From Undibacterium piscinae (GTDB lineage Bacteria; Pseudomonadota; Gammaproteobacteria; Burkholderiales; Burkholderiaceae_D), in contig CP051152.1 of assembly GCA_003970805.2 (NCBI GenBank), positions 3,720,001 through 3,784,000 of the forward strand: 64,000 bases of DNA. The letters are read 5' to 3'. Numbering within the stretch: the first letter of the stretch is position 1; every line of letters begins with the position of its first letter. The position numbers were made by a program, and so were the translations under genes. Of this stretch, positions 1-8,488 are shown one piece after another. The notes beneath the pieces are model-generated. The model saw nothing but the letters and a program-made list of their open reading frames with translations, ran no database searches and had not been told where the DNA came from.

Positions 1-1
1 T

Positions 2-70
2 GAGGAGAGCTGGAGAGCGCAGATTCGTAGCCGCAGTCAGAATCAAAACGAGTATGTCAAAATCAACTAG
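2..70 (+). CDS. C-terminal tail of an upstream protein, probably the formate dehydrogenase iron-sulfur subunit (partial)
   Basis: An open frame enters from the left edge and stops with TAG at 68-70, leaving 22 charged, polar residues (EESWRAQIRSRSQ and onward). It ends 24 bases before the gamma subunit start in the same direction. From operon logic this is most likely the end of the beta (4Fe-4S) subunit of formate dehydrogenase, but the tail itself carries no diagnostic motif, so the identity is inference only. Confidence 0.45.
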   Translation, partial: EESWRAQIRSRSQNQNEYVKIN

Positions 71-94
71 GATGAAAATCAATTGCGAGTTGAC

Positions 95-1240
95 ATGAAA
101 AATTTATTTGCCACTCTGGCCTTAATGCTGGCGACAAGCGGAGCGGACTTGGCGCTGGCGCAGAATGCGCCTTCCGAGCCCGCCGCTATTGCCGTTGGCC
201 CTGCCGCCCCTGTCAATCTGGCAGCGGTCGAATCCATTGATATTCTCAAGCAAAACCAGGCCGAGAGGACGATTGATCAGCCTGGCAACGCGGCACCTAC
301 TTACCGTCTCGTTAATGATGGCACCAAGCATTACTCGAGTTTGCCGGCGCTGGAAGCGGGTGTCCTGATACAGGGTAAGGCGCAATTTCCCGGGCAAACC
401 AGAGCCACGACGGCTGGTGAAGCCTGGCGCCAATATCGCAACGGGCCTTTGACCATGATAGGCGGCGCGCTGTTGTTGATTACCCTATCGGTGATTGCGG
501 CCTTCTATTATTTCCGCGGACAGATTAAGTTGCATACTCCGCTGACAGGTAGGCTGGTAGAGCGGTTTACCCCGGGTGAGCGGGCTTTGCATTGGAGTAT
601 GGCGCTGAGTTTCGTCTCGTTAGCCATTTCCGGCTCCATCATCTTATTTGGCAAGCATGTCTTGCTACCGGTATTTGGCCTGACCCTATTTGGCTGGTTG
701 GCTTTTTTGTGTAAAAACATACATAACTTTATCGGACCTGTTTTCACCGTTTCCATCATTCTGTTCTTCATCAAATTTGTAAAAGATAACCTGCCTAGTG
801 CCTCGGATATCCCATGGCTGTTTAAATTTGGTGGTTTGTTGAGTGGCGAACATGTCAGCTCCGGACGCTTTAATGCCGGTGAGAAAATCCTTTTCTGGGG
901 TGCCGTAGTCGGACTCGGCTTGGTCGTGAGCGCATCGGGTTTTGTGCTTGATATGCTGGTGCCATCGCTGGAATACAGTCGCGCCATCATGCAGATTTCC
1001 AACATCGTTCATATCGTCGCCGCTCTTCTGGCTGCTGCCATGGTGATGGGGCATATCTATCTTGGTACGATAGGAATGGAGGGCGCCTACGCTTCCATGC
1101 GTACCGGCTATGTTGATGATGCCTGGGCCAAAGAGCATCACGATGCATGGTATGCAGAAATTGAGAGCGGCAAAATTTCACGTATCCGTAGCGAACCGGC
1201 AGCGCCTCATGGCAGTAGTTCAGTCTCTCAGAATGCTTGA
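95..1240 (+). CDS. Formate dehydrogenase gamma subunit (membrane cytochrome b556)
   Basis: Membrane-anchoring di-heme cytochrome b of a respiratory formate dehydrogenase, passing electrons from the catalytic and iron-sulfur subunits to quinone. The 381-residue product starts with a signal peptide (MKNLFATLALMLATSGADLA), then a periplasmic stretch of about 100 residues, then at least four hydrophobic segments with candidate heme histidines in ERALHWSM, NIHNFIG and MVMGHIYLG. I chose ATG 95 over the in-frame TTG at 83 because it begins the signal peptide directly; no strong Shine-Dalgarno is visible for either. The family call is secure, and it fits the downstream fdhD. The periplasmic N-terminal extension is as usual for Burkholderiales versions. 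Confidence 0.88.
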   Translation: MKNLFATLALMLATSGADLALAQNAPSEPAAIAVGPAAPVNLAAVESIDILKQNQAERTIDQPGNAAPTYRLVNDGTKHYSSLPALEAGVLIQGKAQFPGQTRATTAGEAWRQYRNGPLTMIGGALLLITLSVIAAFYYFRGQIKLHTPLTGRLVERFTPGERALHWSMALSFVSLAISGSIILFGKHVLLPVFGLTLFGWLAFLCKNIHNFIGPVFTVSIILFFIKFVKDNLPSASDIPWLFKFGGLLSGEHVSSGRFNAGEKILFWGAVVGLGLVVSASGFVLDMLVPSLEYSRAIMQISNIVHIVAALLAAAMVMGHIYLGTIGMEGAYASMRTGYVDDAWAKEHHDAWYAEIESGKISRIRSEPAAPHGSSSVSQNA

Positions 1241-1253
1241 TGGAGTAGTAAAA

Positions 1254-1607
1254 ATGAAAAAAATGATCTTGATCGCCGGCATGTTGATGGCTGCCAGCAG
1301 TTTCGCCAAACTTCCAGCTCCTAGCGAGGAAGCCAAGGCAAAAGCGGACGAAGCGAAAGCCAAGACTGCCTGGTCGGATAAAGTTGCGGCTTTCCAGTTA
1401 TGTAAGGCGCAGGATCGTGTTGCAGCCGGCTACCTGAAGGCCAAGGGTACTGCGGCAGGCGTTAGCGCTGTCGCAACCCCTGCCTGTGCGGATCCTGGTG
1501 CTTATGTTTCTCCAGTCGCGGCGGTTGCGGTGGCACCGGCAGTTGCTCCGGCAGTTGCGCCAACAGCGGCGACGACCCCGGCCACTACTGCTGGCGCGAA
1601 CAAGTAG
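1254..1607 (+). CDS. Small secreted Ala/Lys-rich protein in the formate dehydrogenase operon
   Basis: A 117-residue protein of unknown function. ATG 1254 is preceded by a good ribosome site (TGGAGTAG) and sits 13 bases after the gamma subunit stop, so it is co-transcribed. It begins with a signal peptide (MKKMILIAGMLMAASSFA), then a lysine/alanine-rich helical part (EEAKAKADEAKAK), a middle with two cysteines (FQLCKAQ and TPACADPG) that could form a disulfide, and a low-complexity tail of Ala-Pro-Val repeats. I do not recognise a named domain. Its position between the gamma subunit and fdhD suggests a periplasmic accessory role for formate dehydrogenase, but nothing in the sequence proves that. 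Confidence 0.75.
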   Translation: MKKMILIAGMLMAASSFAKLPAPSEEAKAKADEAKAKTAWSDKVAAFQLCKAQDRVAAGYLKAKGTAAGVSAVATPACADPGAYVSPVAAVAVAPAVAPAVAPTAATTPATTAGANK

Positions 1608-1697
1608 CATGTCCGATATGGCGCGGTGATTGACACATACTCCGCCCTATTTTCATGAAAATCCTTAAATGCGCGCGTTGTTATTGCGTATTTGAAT

Positions 1698-1716
1698 AAT
1701 ACTAGTGGGGAGTATT
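1698..1716. repeat. Palindromic AATACT-N7-AGTATT site in the fdhD leader
   Basis: AATACT and AGTATT flank AGTGGGG 33 bases before the fdhD start. The same architecture recurs at 11510-11527 and 33180-33197, and a GGGAGTAT core occurs on the reverse strand at 11446-11453 and 33254-33261. It could be an operator dyad or a short dispersed repeat. Confidence 0.45.
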
Positions 1717-1748
1717 CTAGCTACTTCCCCTGGCTTGATAAGTAGCTT

Positions 1749-2606
1749 ATGCCCCTGTTGCCCCATATATCGCAGTCTCAAGTGGCACTGACCAAAGAGG
1801 TTCAGGTGCTCGATGAGCGAGGTCGTCTCTTGACGATCTCGATTCCTGCCGAGCGGGCGCTGACCGTGTATCTGGATAAGCGTGAACTCCTCACTTTGAT
1901 GACGATAGGGGCAAATCCTGAAGCTTTGATTCTCGGTTATTTGCGTAACCAGCGCCTGATACGCACGCTAGATGAAATTGCCGCGGTGCAGGTGGATTGG
2001 GATGTTAATGCGGTAGCCGTTACCACCCATCATGGTGTCAGCGACATCGAAGAGCGTACTTCCAAGCGTGTGGTAACTACCGGATGCGGGCAGGGCACGG
2101 TATTCGGCGGCCTGATGGATGAGGTCGACCAGATACATTTGAATCCGGATGCAAAGATCAGACAATCAGCCTTGTACCGCGTGGTCGATACCATACGCAC
2201 GCATCCGTCTATCTATAAAAAAGCCGGCTCGGTTCATGCCTGTGCGCTGTTTTCCGCTGATGGTGAATTAATTTACTTCGTCGAAGATGTCGGTCGTCAT
2301 AATGCGGTGGATGCCATCGCAGGCAAGATGTGGCTGGCCGGTATGGCTGGTTCGGACAAGATTTTTTATACGACCGGACGGCTCACCTCTGAGATGGTGA
2401 TCAAGGGCGCACAAATGGGGATCCCTGTGCTGCTGTCGCGTTCCGGCACTACTGAAATGGGCTTGCAGGTGGCGGAGCAGGTCGGCATGAGCCTGCTTTC
2501 GCGCTGCACAGGCAGGCATTTTTTGCTACTGACCCATCCGCAAAGGCTGGAATTCGAGCTTGATCACACAGAAGCTACACTTGCGGGCGATTTGCTCAAA
2601 GCCTGA
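1749..2606 (+). CDS. fdhD: Formate dehydrogenase accessory sulfurtransferase FdhD
   Basis: FdhD carries sulfur from a cysteine desulfurase to the molybdenum cofactor of formate dehydrogenase, which is needed for enzyme activity. The 285-residue length is normal. Family landmarks are the active-site loop TGCGQGTVFGG (Cys113), VHACALF, the VEDVGRHNAVD block and the C-terminal GRLTSEMV/SRSGTTEMG region. The loop has only the first cysteine; the CxxC seen in the E. coli protein is replaced by Cys-Gly-Gln-Gly. The essential first cysteine is kept, so I expect it to work. It follows the formate dehydrogenase genes after a 141-base gap that includes the AATACT/AGTATT palindrome. Confidence 0.93.
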   Translation: MPLLPHISQSQVALTKEVQVLDERGRLLTISIPAERALTVYLDKRELLTLMTIGANPEALILGYLRNQRLIRTLDEIAAVQVDWDVNAVAVTTHHGVSDIEERTSKRVVTTGCGQGTVFGGLMDEVDQIHLNPDAKIRQSALYRVVDTIRTHPSIYKKAGSVHACALFSADGELIYFVEDVGRHNAVDAIAGKMWLAGMAGSDKIFYTTGRLTSEMVIKGAQMGIPVLLSRSGTTEMGLQVAEQVGMSLLSRCTGRHFLLLTHPQRLEFELDHTEATLAGDLLKA

Positions 2607-2660
2607 GCTGAGATTGGCGCCTAGTCTGGCGAACGAAGTGTGCCTATCATCTGACCTCCG

Positions 2661-2697
2661 AAGACGGTAAAATGGCGCTTTCAACTTTTACCGTCTT
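2661..2697. terminator. 12-bp perfect hairpin between fdhD and gltX
   Basis: AAGACGGTAAAA at 2661-2672 pairs perfectly with TTTTACCGTCTT at 2686-2697 around a 13-base loop. No uridine run follows the stem, so it is either a weak terminator for fdhD or a leader structure upstream of gltX. Confidence 0.4.
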
Positions 2698-2750
2698 GCC
2701 GGCATATCTGAACTGATTTCGTCATCAGATTCTTGCAAGCGCACCATCCT

Positions 2751-4166
2751 ATGACAGCTCCAAGCCCGACCACTCCTGTTCGTACCCGTTTTGCGCCTAG
2801 CCCTACCGGCTATTTGCATGTCGGTGGTGCGCGTACCGCCCTGTTTAGCTGGGCCTATGCCCGCCACTTTGGCGGTACCTTTGTCTTACGCATTGAAGAT
2901 ACTGATCTTGAGCGTTCCACGCCCGAGGCGGTGCAGGCGATTTTGGACGGCATGAACTGGTTGGGTTTGCAGCATGACGAAGGTCCGTTCTATCAGATGC
3001 AGCGTATGGACCGCTATCGCGAAGTGCTGGCGAAAATGCTGGCCGAAGGAACCGCTTATCACTGCTATTCCTCGCAGGACGAGGTTGAGGCGATGCGCGA
3101 GCGTCAGCGTGCTGCCGGCGATAAGCCACGCTACGACGGCACCTGGCGCCCGGAGGCGGGTAAGGCATTGCCGCCGGTGCCGGCCGATCGTAAGCCGGTA
3201 ATCCGTTTTAAAAATCCCTTGGATGGCGATGTCAGCTGGACTGACGTGGTCAAGGGGCAAATTACCATCAGCAACCGCGAGCTTGATGATCTGGTGATCG
3301 CTCGCCCTGACGGCACGCCTACCTACAATTTTTGCGTGGCCGTGGATGACTGGGATATGCAGATCACCCACGTGATCCGTGGTGATGATCATGTCAATAA
3401 CACGCCGCGTCAGATCAACATATTGCATGCGCTTGGCGCCACGCTTCCGCATTACGGACATGTTCCTATGATCCTCGGCACGGACGGACAGAAGTTGTCC
3501 AAGCGCCGTGACGCGGTCAGTGTCATGGACTATCTGGATAAGGGCTTCCTGCCGGAAGCGATGCTGAACTATCTGGCGCGTTTAGGCTGGAGTCATGGCG
3601 ATGATGAAGTGTTTTCCATGGAGCAGATGTGCAGTTGGTTTGACTTAAGTCATTTGTCTAGCTCGCCGGCGCAGTTCAATCCTGAAAAACTTGCCTGGAT
3701 CAACAACCACTACATCAAGGCGGCTGATAATCAACGCCTGGCTCAATTGGTGCGGGCGCAAATGCTGGAGTTGGGGGCAGGGTTTGAAAATGCACCGGAT
3801 CTGGCCGCAGTGATTGGCCTGATGAAGGAGCGTGTCAATACCACAGTGGAACTGGGACAGGCAGCCATGCTGTTCTATCGCCAGCCACAGGCTGATGCGG
3901 CCTTGCGCCAGCAGCACATTACTGATGCCGTGATGCCGGCTCTGCTCGAGTATGCGCAGGGATGCCAGGCCGTGGAATGGAATAAGGCAGCGTTGTCCGC
4001 GCTGCTGAAGGAAATCCTTGCCAAGTTCGCCCTTAAGATGCCGCAACTGGCGATGCCTTTGCGCTTGTTATTGACCGGACAGTTGCAAACACCGTCAATT
4101 GATGCGGTTGTTGAGTTGTTCGGACGTGAGACAGTATTGGCCCGCTTAAGCAAGATCGCCGAATAG
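2751..4166 (+). CDS. gltX: Glutamate--tRNA ligase
   Basis: Class I aminoacyl-tRNA synthetase that charges tRNA-Glu in the cytoplasm. The 471-residue product has the HIGH-type signature in [18 protein letters not shown], the insertion and binding regions [12 protein letters not shown] and [14 protein letters not shown], and the KMSKS-type loop [12 protein letters not shown], followed by an all-helical anticodon-binding region. ATG 2751 is chosen over an upstream in-frame TTG at 2733 because the family begins a few residues before the [10 protein letters not shown] block. It is followed directly by tRNA-Ala and two tRNA-Glu genes, so the enzyme and its substrate tRNA are neighbours. Confidence 0.97.
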   Translation: MTAPSPTTPVRTRFAPSPTGYLHVGGARTALFSWAYARHFGGTFVLRIEDTDLERSTPEAVQAILDGMNWLGLQHDEGPFYQMQRMDRYREVLAKMLAEGTAYHCYSSQDEVEAMRERQRAAGDKPRYDGTWRPEAGKALPPVPADRKPVIRFKNPLDGDVSWTDVVKGQITISNRELDDLVIARPDGTPTYNFCVAVDDWDMQITHVIRGDDHVNNTPRQINILHALGATLPHYGHVPMILGTDGQKLSKRRDAVSVMDYLDKGFLPEAMLNYLARLGWSHGDDEVFSMEQMCSWFDLSHLSSSPAQFNPEKLAWINNHYIKAADNQRLAQLVRAQMLELGAGFENAPDLAAVIGLMKERVNTTVELGQAAMLFYRQPQADAALRQQHITDAVMPALLEYAQGCQAVEWNKAALSALLKEILAKFALKMPQLAMPLRLLLTGQLQTPSIDAVVELFGRETVLARLSKIAE

Positions 4167-4190
4167 TTTCAGATTAACTCGGCTAAGGCT

Positions 4191-4219
4191 TTACAAAACA
4201 GGGGAAATGTTGCTATACT
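4191..4219 (+). promoter_or_regulatory. Sigma-70-type promoter for tRNA-Ala
   Basis: TTACAA at 4191-4196 and TATACT at 4214-4219 are separated by 17 bases and lie 19 bases before the mature 5' end of tRNA-Ala. Confidence 0.6.
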
Positions 4220-4238
4220 TTCGTTTCTGTTTTGTGCT

Positions 4239-4314
<76 letters not shown>

Positions 4315-4345
4315 GTTCAAAGCAGGGTTGGTTAGATAAAACATC

Positions 4346-4375
4346 TTGCCAAGACCAGAGAAATAAGTATATAAT
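4346..4375 (+). promoter_or_regulatory. Sigma-70-type promoter for the tRNA-Glu genes
   Basis: TTGCCA at 4346-4351 and a perfect TATAAT at 4370-4375 with an 18-base spacer, about 90 bases before the first tRNA-Glu. Confidence 0.6.
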
Positions 4376-4466
4376 TTTGGTCTTGCTTGATTGTAAGTTT
4401 AGTTAAAAAGAAGCGTTAGTAGTTGGTTGCTTTGTTGTAAAAGGTCAGTTGTACGGACAGATTATT

Positions 4467-4542
4467 GTCCCCATCGTCTAGAGGCCTAGGACATCACCCT
4501 TTCACGGTGAGTACAGGGGTTCGAATCCCCTTGGGGACGCCA
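4467..4542 (+). tRNA. tRNA-Glu (anticodon TTC), copy 1
   Basis: 76 bases with encoded CCA. GTCCCCA pairs with TGGGGAC, the anticodon region is CACCCTTTCACGGTG with TTC at the centre, and the T arm is GGGGTTCGAATCCCC. Identical to the copy at 4697. Confidence 0.96.
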
Positions 4543-4577
4543 AATTACTTTGTGCGTATCTAAGTGCAGAGAATAAT

Positions 4578-4603
4578 AAGCCTTGAGCGATCAAGGCTTT
4601 TTT
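4578..4603 (+). terminator. Rho-independent terminator after tRNA-Glu copy 1
   Basis: AAGCCTTGA and TCAAGGCTT form a 9-bp stem around GCGA, followed by a run of six T. Confidence 0.85.
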
Positions 4604-4696
4604 ATTTAATTGCATACGAATGTGATTAAATAAACATTGAGAGCTGAATTTTCTCGGTGTTAAGTAGTAACAGGTCAGTAATACGGACAGATCATT

Positions 4697-4772
4697 GTCC
4701 CCATCGTCTAGAGGCCTAGGACATCACCCTTTCACGGTGAGTACAGGGGTTCGAATCCCCTTGGGGACGCCA
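4697..4772 (+). tRNA. tRNA-Glu (anticodon TTC), copy 2
   Basis: Same 76-base sequence as copy 1, 230 bases downstream. No separate consensus promoter is obvious in the 93 bases between the first terminator and this gene, so it may depend on readthrough or on a weak promoter. Confidence 0.96.
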
Positions 4773-4800
4773 AATTACTCTGCTTCATGTAGAGTTTAAA

Positions 4801-4829
4801 AAAGCCTTGAGAAATCAAGGCTTTTTTTC
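4801..4829 (+). terminator. Rho-independent terminator after tRNA-Glu copy 2
   Basis: AAGCCTTGA/TCAAGGCTT stem with a GAAA loop and seven T. The following 230 bases up to 5059 contain nothing else I can support. Confidence 0.88.
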
Positions 4830-5059
4830 TTTTCAAGAAATATTTTCCCTTTTTAGTTCATTTGTTCGACGGCTTGCATTCCCTATTCGATGGACTGGGT
4901 GGGTGTTTATTTGCGTCAGGTATTTTGCCGTTAATTACGGCGGATCTTGCATTGGGCATTGATACCACATTTTGCGCTTGAACTTTGCTACACTAACCAG
5001 CGTTCATAGCCTATTTTGGCATCCGTTAACCTCTCCTTCCGTGAATACGGCGTATCTAC

Positions 5060-6604
5060 ATGAAAATTTTATCCGCCGTTGCCTCCAGTGTGCTCTTTGT
5101 CGCGGCCCCTGCTTTTGCCTCTGATCAGATTGTCAGCACCGCAGCTACGTCGGTCCGCTCTGAGATCGCCTGGCGTAAAGATAATGATGTGGAAGCTGCA
5201 TTCATGCAGGCCAAAGCGAGCAATAAACCACTGTTTCTGTATTGGGGCGCAGCTTGGTGCCCTCCTTGTAATCAGGTAAAGGCGACGATTTTCAATCGTC
5301 AGGATTTTATCGATAAGTCCAGGCATTTCGTGCCGGTGTACCTTGATGGTGATAGTCCTGGCGCACAAAAGCTGGGGGCGCGTTTTAAGGTGCGCGGTTA
5401 TCCGACCATGATTCTATTCAAGCCAGACGGTAGTGAAATTACGCGCTTGCCTGGTGAGGTCGATTCCGCTCGTTATGTGCAAGTGCTGAGTATGGCAATG
5501 AATGCCAGTTTGTCGGTGCAAGACACCGTTAAGTTGGCTTTGGCTGGTAGCAAGAAATTGAGCGCCGAAGACTGGAGTTTGCTGGCAGATTACTCCTGGG
5601 ATGATCCGGGGCAAAAACTGATTGGCGAATTGGCGCCAGGCTTGTTGCGTTTATCCGCGCTTAGTCCGTATGCGCCGAGTGCGACGCGCTTATACCTTAA
5701 GGCATTGCAAGCCAGTGCTACGGCCAAGCCCGGCCAGGCGGTGCCCGCAATAGATAAAAAGGAGGCGATTGCTAAGCTGCAAAAAATATTGTCAGATGCC
5801 GGTATTGTTCGTGCGAATATGGATGTGCTCACCGGTACAACTGCGGAGTTATTGAGTTTTCTGACCTTGCCCAAGTCTGATTCTCGTCTCGGTCTGGCCC
5901 ATGCGTGGCATCTGGCTCTGACCAAGGTGGTAGATGATTCGACACTTTCTAAAACGGATCGGCTTGTAGCGCTCAGCGGACAGATTGCCATCGCCACCGT
6001 CGATCATGCCAAGCCTGACCCTGGTTTTCAGAAGCAAGTGCAAAAGCGTGTTAGTCTGATTGAGCAGGCGACTACGGATGCCTATGAGCGCCAGTCAGTG
6101 CTCAATGCCGCCGCCCATGCCTTGGCTGACGCGGATATGCTCGATGCCTCTGATGCATTGCTGAAAGCTGAATTGAAGCGTTCACATTCGCCCTATTATT
6201 TTATGTCTACACTTGGCGCCAATGCAAAAAAGCGCGGCGACAAGAGTGCTGCTGTCAATTGGTATGAGCAAGCTTATCATGCAGCCAAAGGACCGGCGAC
6301 ACGACTGCAATGGGGAGCAAATTACGTGAATGCATTGATTGAATTAAGTCCCGCCGATGTGAGTCGCATAGAAAAAGCCGCTACAACTGTCTTGACCGAG
6401 GTGGGCGCGACCGAGAACGCTTTCTATGAGCGCAACTTGGTGTCGCTTGAACGTATGGGAAAGAGACTTGGTGAGTGGAATAAGGATCTTAAACATCAGT
6501 CGACAGTTCAGAAGTTGCGCCAGCAATTGGATGAGGTCTGCAAAAAGCTGCCGGATAATGACGGTCAGCGCGGCGCTTGCCAGGGATTGCTCGCGAAGTC
6601 TTGA
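5060..6604 (+). CDS. Secreted thioredoxin-fold protein with a long helical C-terminal region
   Basis: A 514-residue protein with a signal peptide (cleavage probably after AFA, residue 20). Residues about 40-150 form a thioredoxin-like domain with active site WCPPC (Cys67/Cys70) and the cis-proline segment GYPTMILF. The CPPC pair and the DUF255/thioredoxin_7-like surroundings (KPLFLYWGAAWCPPC) suggest a periplasmic thiol-disulfide protein. The remaining 350 residues are alpha-helical, with repeated Ala/Leu-rich segments and a C-terminal cysteine pair (EVCKKL, RGACQGL), resembling tetratricopeptide-like helices rather than a known enzyme. Redox partner and substrate cannot be read from the sequence. 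It stands alone, 94 bases before the hemerythrin gene. Confidence 0.8.
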   Translation: MKILSAVASSVLFVAAPAFASDQIVSTAATSVRSEIAWRKDNDVEAAFMQAKASNKPLFLYWGAAWCPPCNQVKATIFNRQDFIDKSRHFVPVYLDGDSPGAQKLGARFKVRGYPTMILFKPDGSEITRLPGEVDSARYVQVLSMAMNASLSVQDTVKLALAGSKKLSAEDWSLLADYSWDDPGQKLIGELAPGLLRLSALSPYAPSATRLYLKALQASATAKPGQAVPAIDKKEAIAKLQKILSDAGIVRANMDVLTGTTAELLSFLTLPKSDSRLGLAHAWHLALTKVVDDSTLSKTDRLVALSGQIAIATVDHAKPDPGFQKQVQKRVSLIEQATTDAYERQSVLNAAAHALADADMLDASDALLKAELKRSHSPYYFMSTLGANAKKRGDKSAAVNWYEQAYHAAKGPATRLQWGANYVNALIELSPADVSRIEKAATTVLTEVGATENAFYERNLVSLERMGKRLGEWNKDLKHQSTVQKLRQQLDEVCKKLPDNDGQRGACQGLLAKS

Positions 6605-6698
6605 TCGCTGACTCGGAAATCAGGTAGCCAGTCGTATTGCAGAGAAAGTATTGGTGGCTCTGATGACAGTGTTGGTTCTAATCGCATAAAAGGGATCT

Positions 6699-7112
6699 AT
6701 GGATTTTTTTCAGTGGGATGATGGGCTCAGCGTCGGTAATCGGATGATAGACAGGGATCACCTCGAACTATTGACGCTAGTGAATGAACTACATGCGGCT
6801 TCAGAGCAAGGTCTGGGTGATCAGATTATTGTCAAAACTTTGCAGACACTGTTCGCCTACACTCAGGAGCACTTCCAGCGCGAAGAGTTATTGATGGAGC
6901 ATATACATTATCCGGAGTTGGAGCAGCACCGGGCTCAGCATCAAAAGTTGATCGCTCAGGTAGTGCTACTTCAGGATGCCATGACGCGGGGGCGTGGTGA
7001 GGTGGCCAGCAGTACGGCCGAGTTGCTGCGGTATTGGCTGATACATCACATTAAACGCACGGATAAAAAACTCGCATTGGCGATCGCTGCAGCGGGTTTG
7101 GCAGAGTTGTGA
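6699..7112 (+). CDS. Bacteriohemerythrin
   Basis: A 137-residue single-domain hemerythrin, a four-helix protein binding oxygen at a di-iron centre. The ligand set is complete: His21 (DRDHLELL), the HxxxE pair His58/Glu62 (EHFQREEL), HxxxH at His77/His81 (EQHRAQHQK) and HxxxxD at His117/Asp122 (HIKRTD). The N-terminal WDDGLSVGN is typical. The start ATG follows AAAAGGGATCT. Likely roles are oxygen storage or sensing in a microaerobic lifestyle. It has no fused signalling domain. Confidence 0.93.
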   Translation: MDFFQWDDGLSVGNRMIDRDHLELLTLVNELHAASEQGLGDQIIVKTLQTLFAYTQEHFQREELLMEHIHYPELEQHRAQHQKLIAQVVLLQDAMTRGRGEVASSTAELLRYWLIHHIKRTDKKLALAIAAAGLAEL

Positions 7113-7252
7113 GTGCTGGCCGATCTGCAGCGCGCCCTGAAAAATGGTGGATGCGGTATAGAGCTTGGTATTAATTCTGCCGATACCGCGTCGCTGCTCT
7201 ATTTTTGTCGCAGAGCGGTGGGTGCGAAGGAAATGAAATGTTCCTCATCCGA

Positions 7253-7687
7253 TTAGCGTACTGAGTCGACTCCGCGGTTGGCGAGTTGATCGGCGCGTTC
7301 ATTGCCAGGGTGACCGGAGTGGCCGCGCACCCATTTCCACTCTATCTTATGAATGGTGCGTGCCTGATCCAGTGCCTGCCATAAATCGACATTTTTGACG
7401 GGTGTTCTGGACGCGGTTTTCCAGCCTTTGGCCTTCCAGCCCTGTATCCATTCGGTAATGCCTTTGAGTACGTATTGGCTATCAGTATGCAGGGCGATCT
7501 CGCAAGGACGTTTCAATACGCCCAAAGCTTGTATGACCGCCATTAATTCCATGCGATTATTGGTGCTGTCCTTTTCGCCGCCAAACAATTCTTTTTCCTT
7601 GCTCCCTGCAACCAATAGTGCGCCCCAACCACCTATGCCAGGATTCCCTTTGCATGCGCCATCGGTATAAATATCAATCTTATCCAT
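7253..7687 (-). CDS. rnhA: Ribonuclease HI
   Basis: Endonuclease that removes RNA from RNA-DNA hybrids such as Okazaki primers and R-loops. The 144-residue length is standard. The catalytic carboxylates are present: Asp9 ([11 protein letters not shown]), Glu47 (NNRMELMA), Asp69 (LHTDSQYV) and Asp133 (NERADQLA), with the helper histidine in RGHSGHPGN. It lies 7 bases after the methyltransferase stop on the same strand, so the two are co-transcribed. The dnaQ gene often found next to rnhA is not here. Confidence 0.97.
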   Translation of the reverse strand: MDKIDIYTDGACKGNPGIGGWGALLVAGSKEKELFGGEKDSTNNRMELMAVIQALGVLKRPCEIALHTDSQYVLKGITEWIQGWKAKGWKTASRTPVKNVDLWQALDQARTIHKIEWKWVRGHSGHPGNERADQLANRGVDSVR

Positions 7688-7694
7688 CGTTACT

Positions 7695-8480
7695 TTATTT
7701 CCCTTGCTTATGCACTTTATTCGCTAATTGCACTGCCTGCCGTCTGGGTAGTCGCTTGTATTTGCGTACCGGTCCAACTAAATGCATGCCTTTAATTCGT
7801 TTGATGGCTTGCATCATATACACGGATCCCAGGTATGGCCACCAGCGCTCGCCAATTTTTTCCATGAAGGAAAAGCGTTGCAGCCATTTGTCTGTCTGAT
7901 AAGGAGGAGCGTAGCATCCAAAATCAGTATGCCTGACCTCCATATTCAATAATTTCAACCAATCCTTCATGCGTGTGGCGCTAATGAATTCGCCTTCCTT
8001 GGGTAGAAAATGATGACCGCTCAAGCGTCCGGCCATCTGTCTTGCCCCCCATAAACTGGTGCGATTAAAGCCACTGATAATCAACCTGCCCTCTGGAATC
8101 AGAATTCTTTCCACTTCGCGCAAGACCTGATGTGGTTCCGCGGCAAATTCCAGCACGTGTGGCAGCACCACTAAATCTATGCTCTGGGAGGCAAAAGGCA
8201 GTTCGGCAAAATCAAGTAGCATGGCTACCGGTGCCTGTTCTTTAAGATTGCCTCTTGAGTTAGTGAGTGTAGTGGTGGTCAGCCATTTATGTGGCATGCG
8301 ACTGGCCGCAAGCGCATTAATCTGCGGTTGGCCAATTTGCAAGGCATTGTAGCCAAAGATATCTGCCGTCAACTGATCTAGCCGCGCTTGCTCCCAAGCG
8401 CGGATATAGCAGCCGGCAGGCTGCTCGAACCAGCTACCTAAGTCTATAATGGGATGATTCTTAGCTTCCAAGTTTTCCAC
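7695..8480 (-). CDS. Class I SAM-dependent methyltransferase-like protein
   Basis: A 261-residue protein of the methyltransferase_11 type commonly found between gloB and rnhA in Burkholderiales. The C-terminal half of the Rossmann fold is clear: [20 protein letters not shown] (motif II/post-I region), [18 protein letters not shown] (motif III) and LWGARQM. A classical glycine-rich motif I is not visible; the N-terminal part ([16 protein letters not shown]) is weak, so SAM binding should be seen as likely but unproven. The substrate is unknown. It is divergent from gloB with only 8 bases between starts, so the promoters must overlap the coding regions. Confidence 0.8.
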   Translation of the reverse strand: MENLEAKNHPIIDLGSWFEQPAGCYIRAWEQARLDQLTADIFGYNALQIGQPQINALAASRMPHKWLTTTTLTNSRGNLKEQAPVAMLLDFAELPFASQSIDLVVLPHVLEFAAEPHQVLREVERILIPEGRLIISGFNRTSLWGARQMAGRLSGHHFLPKEGEFISATRMKDWLKLLNMEVRHTDFGCYAPPYQTDKWLQRFSFMEKIGERWWPYLGSVYMMQAIKRIKGMHLVGPVRKYKRLPRRQAVQLANKVHKQGK

Positions 8481-8488
8481 AACCTTCC

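Larger units (their letters stand above)
4442..4830 (+). repeat. Tandem duplication of a tRNA-Glu plus terminator unit
   Basis: Two units, about 4442-4611 and 4672-4830, are offset by 230 bases. The shared parts are the AGGTCAGT leader, CGGACAG, the 76-base tRNA, the CAAATTACT trailer and an AAGCCTTGA/TCAAGGCTT hairpin. The tRNAs are identical while the leaders and hairpin loops differ slightly, so the copy is not brand-new but the tRNA is held constant. Confidence 0.85.

Noticed and set aside
7153..7230. Inverted repeat GCGGTAT/ATACCGC after the hemerythrin gene as a terminator
   Set aside because: The loop is 23 bases and no T run follows the stem; too weak to call.
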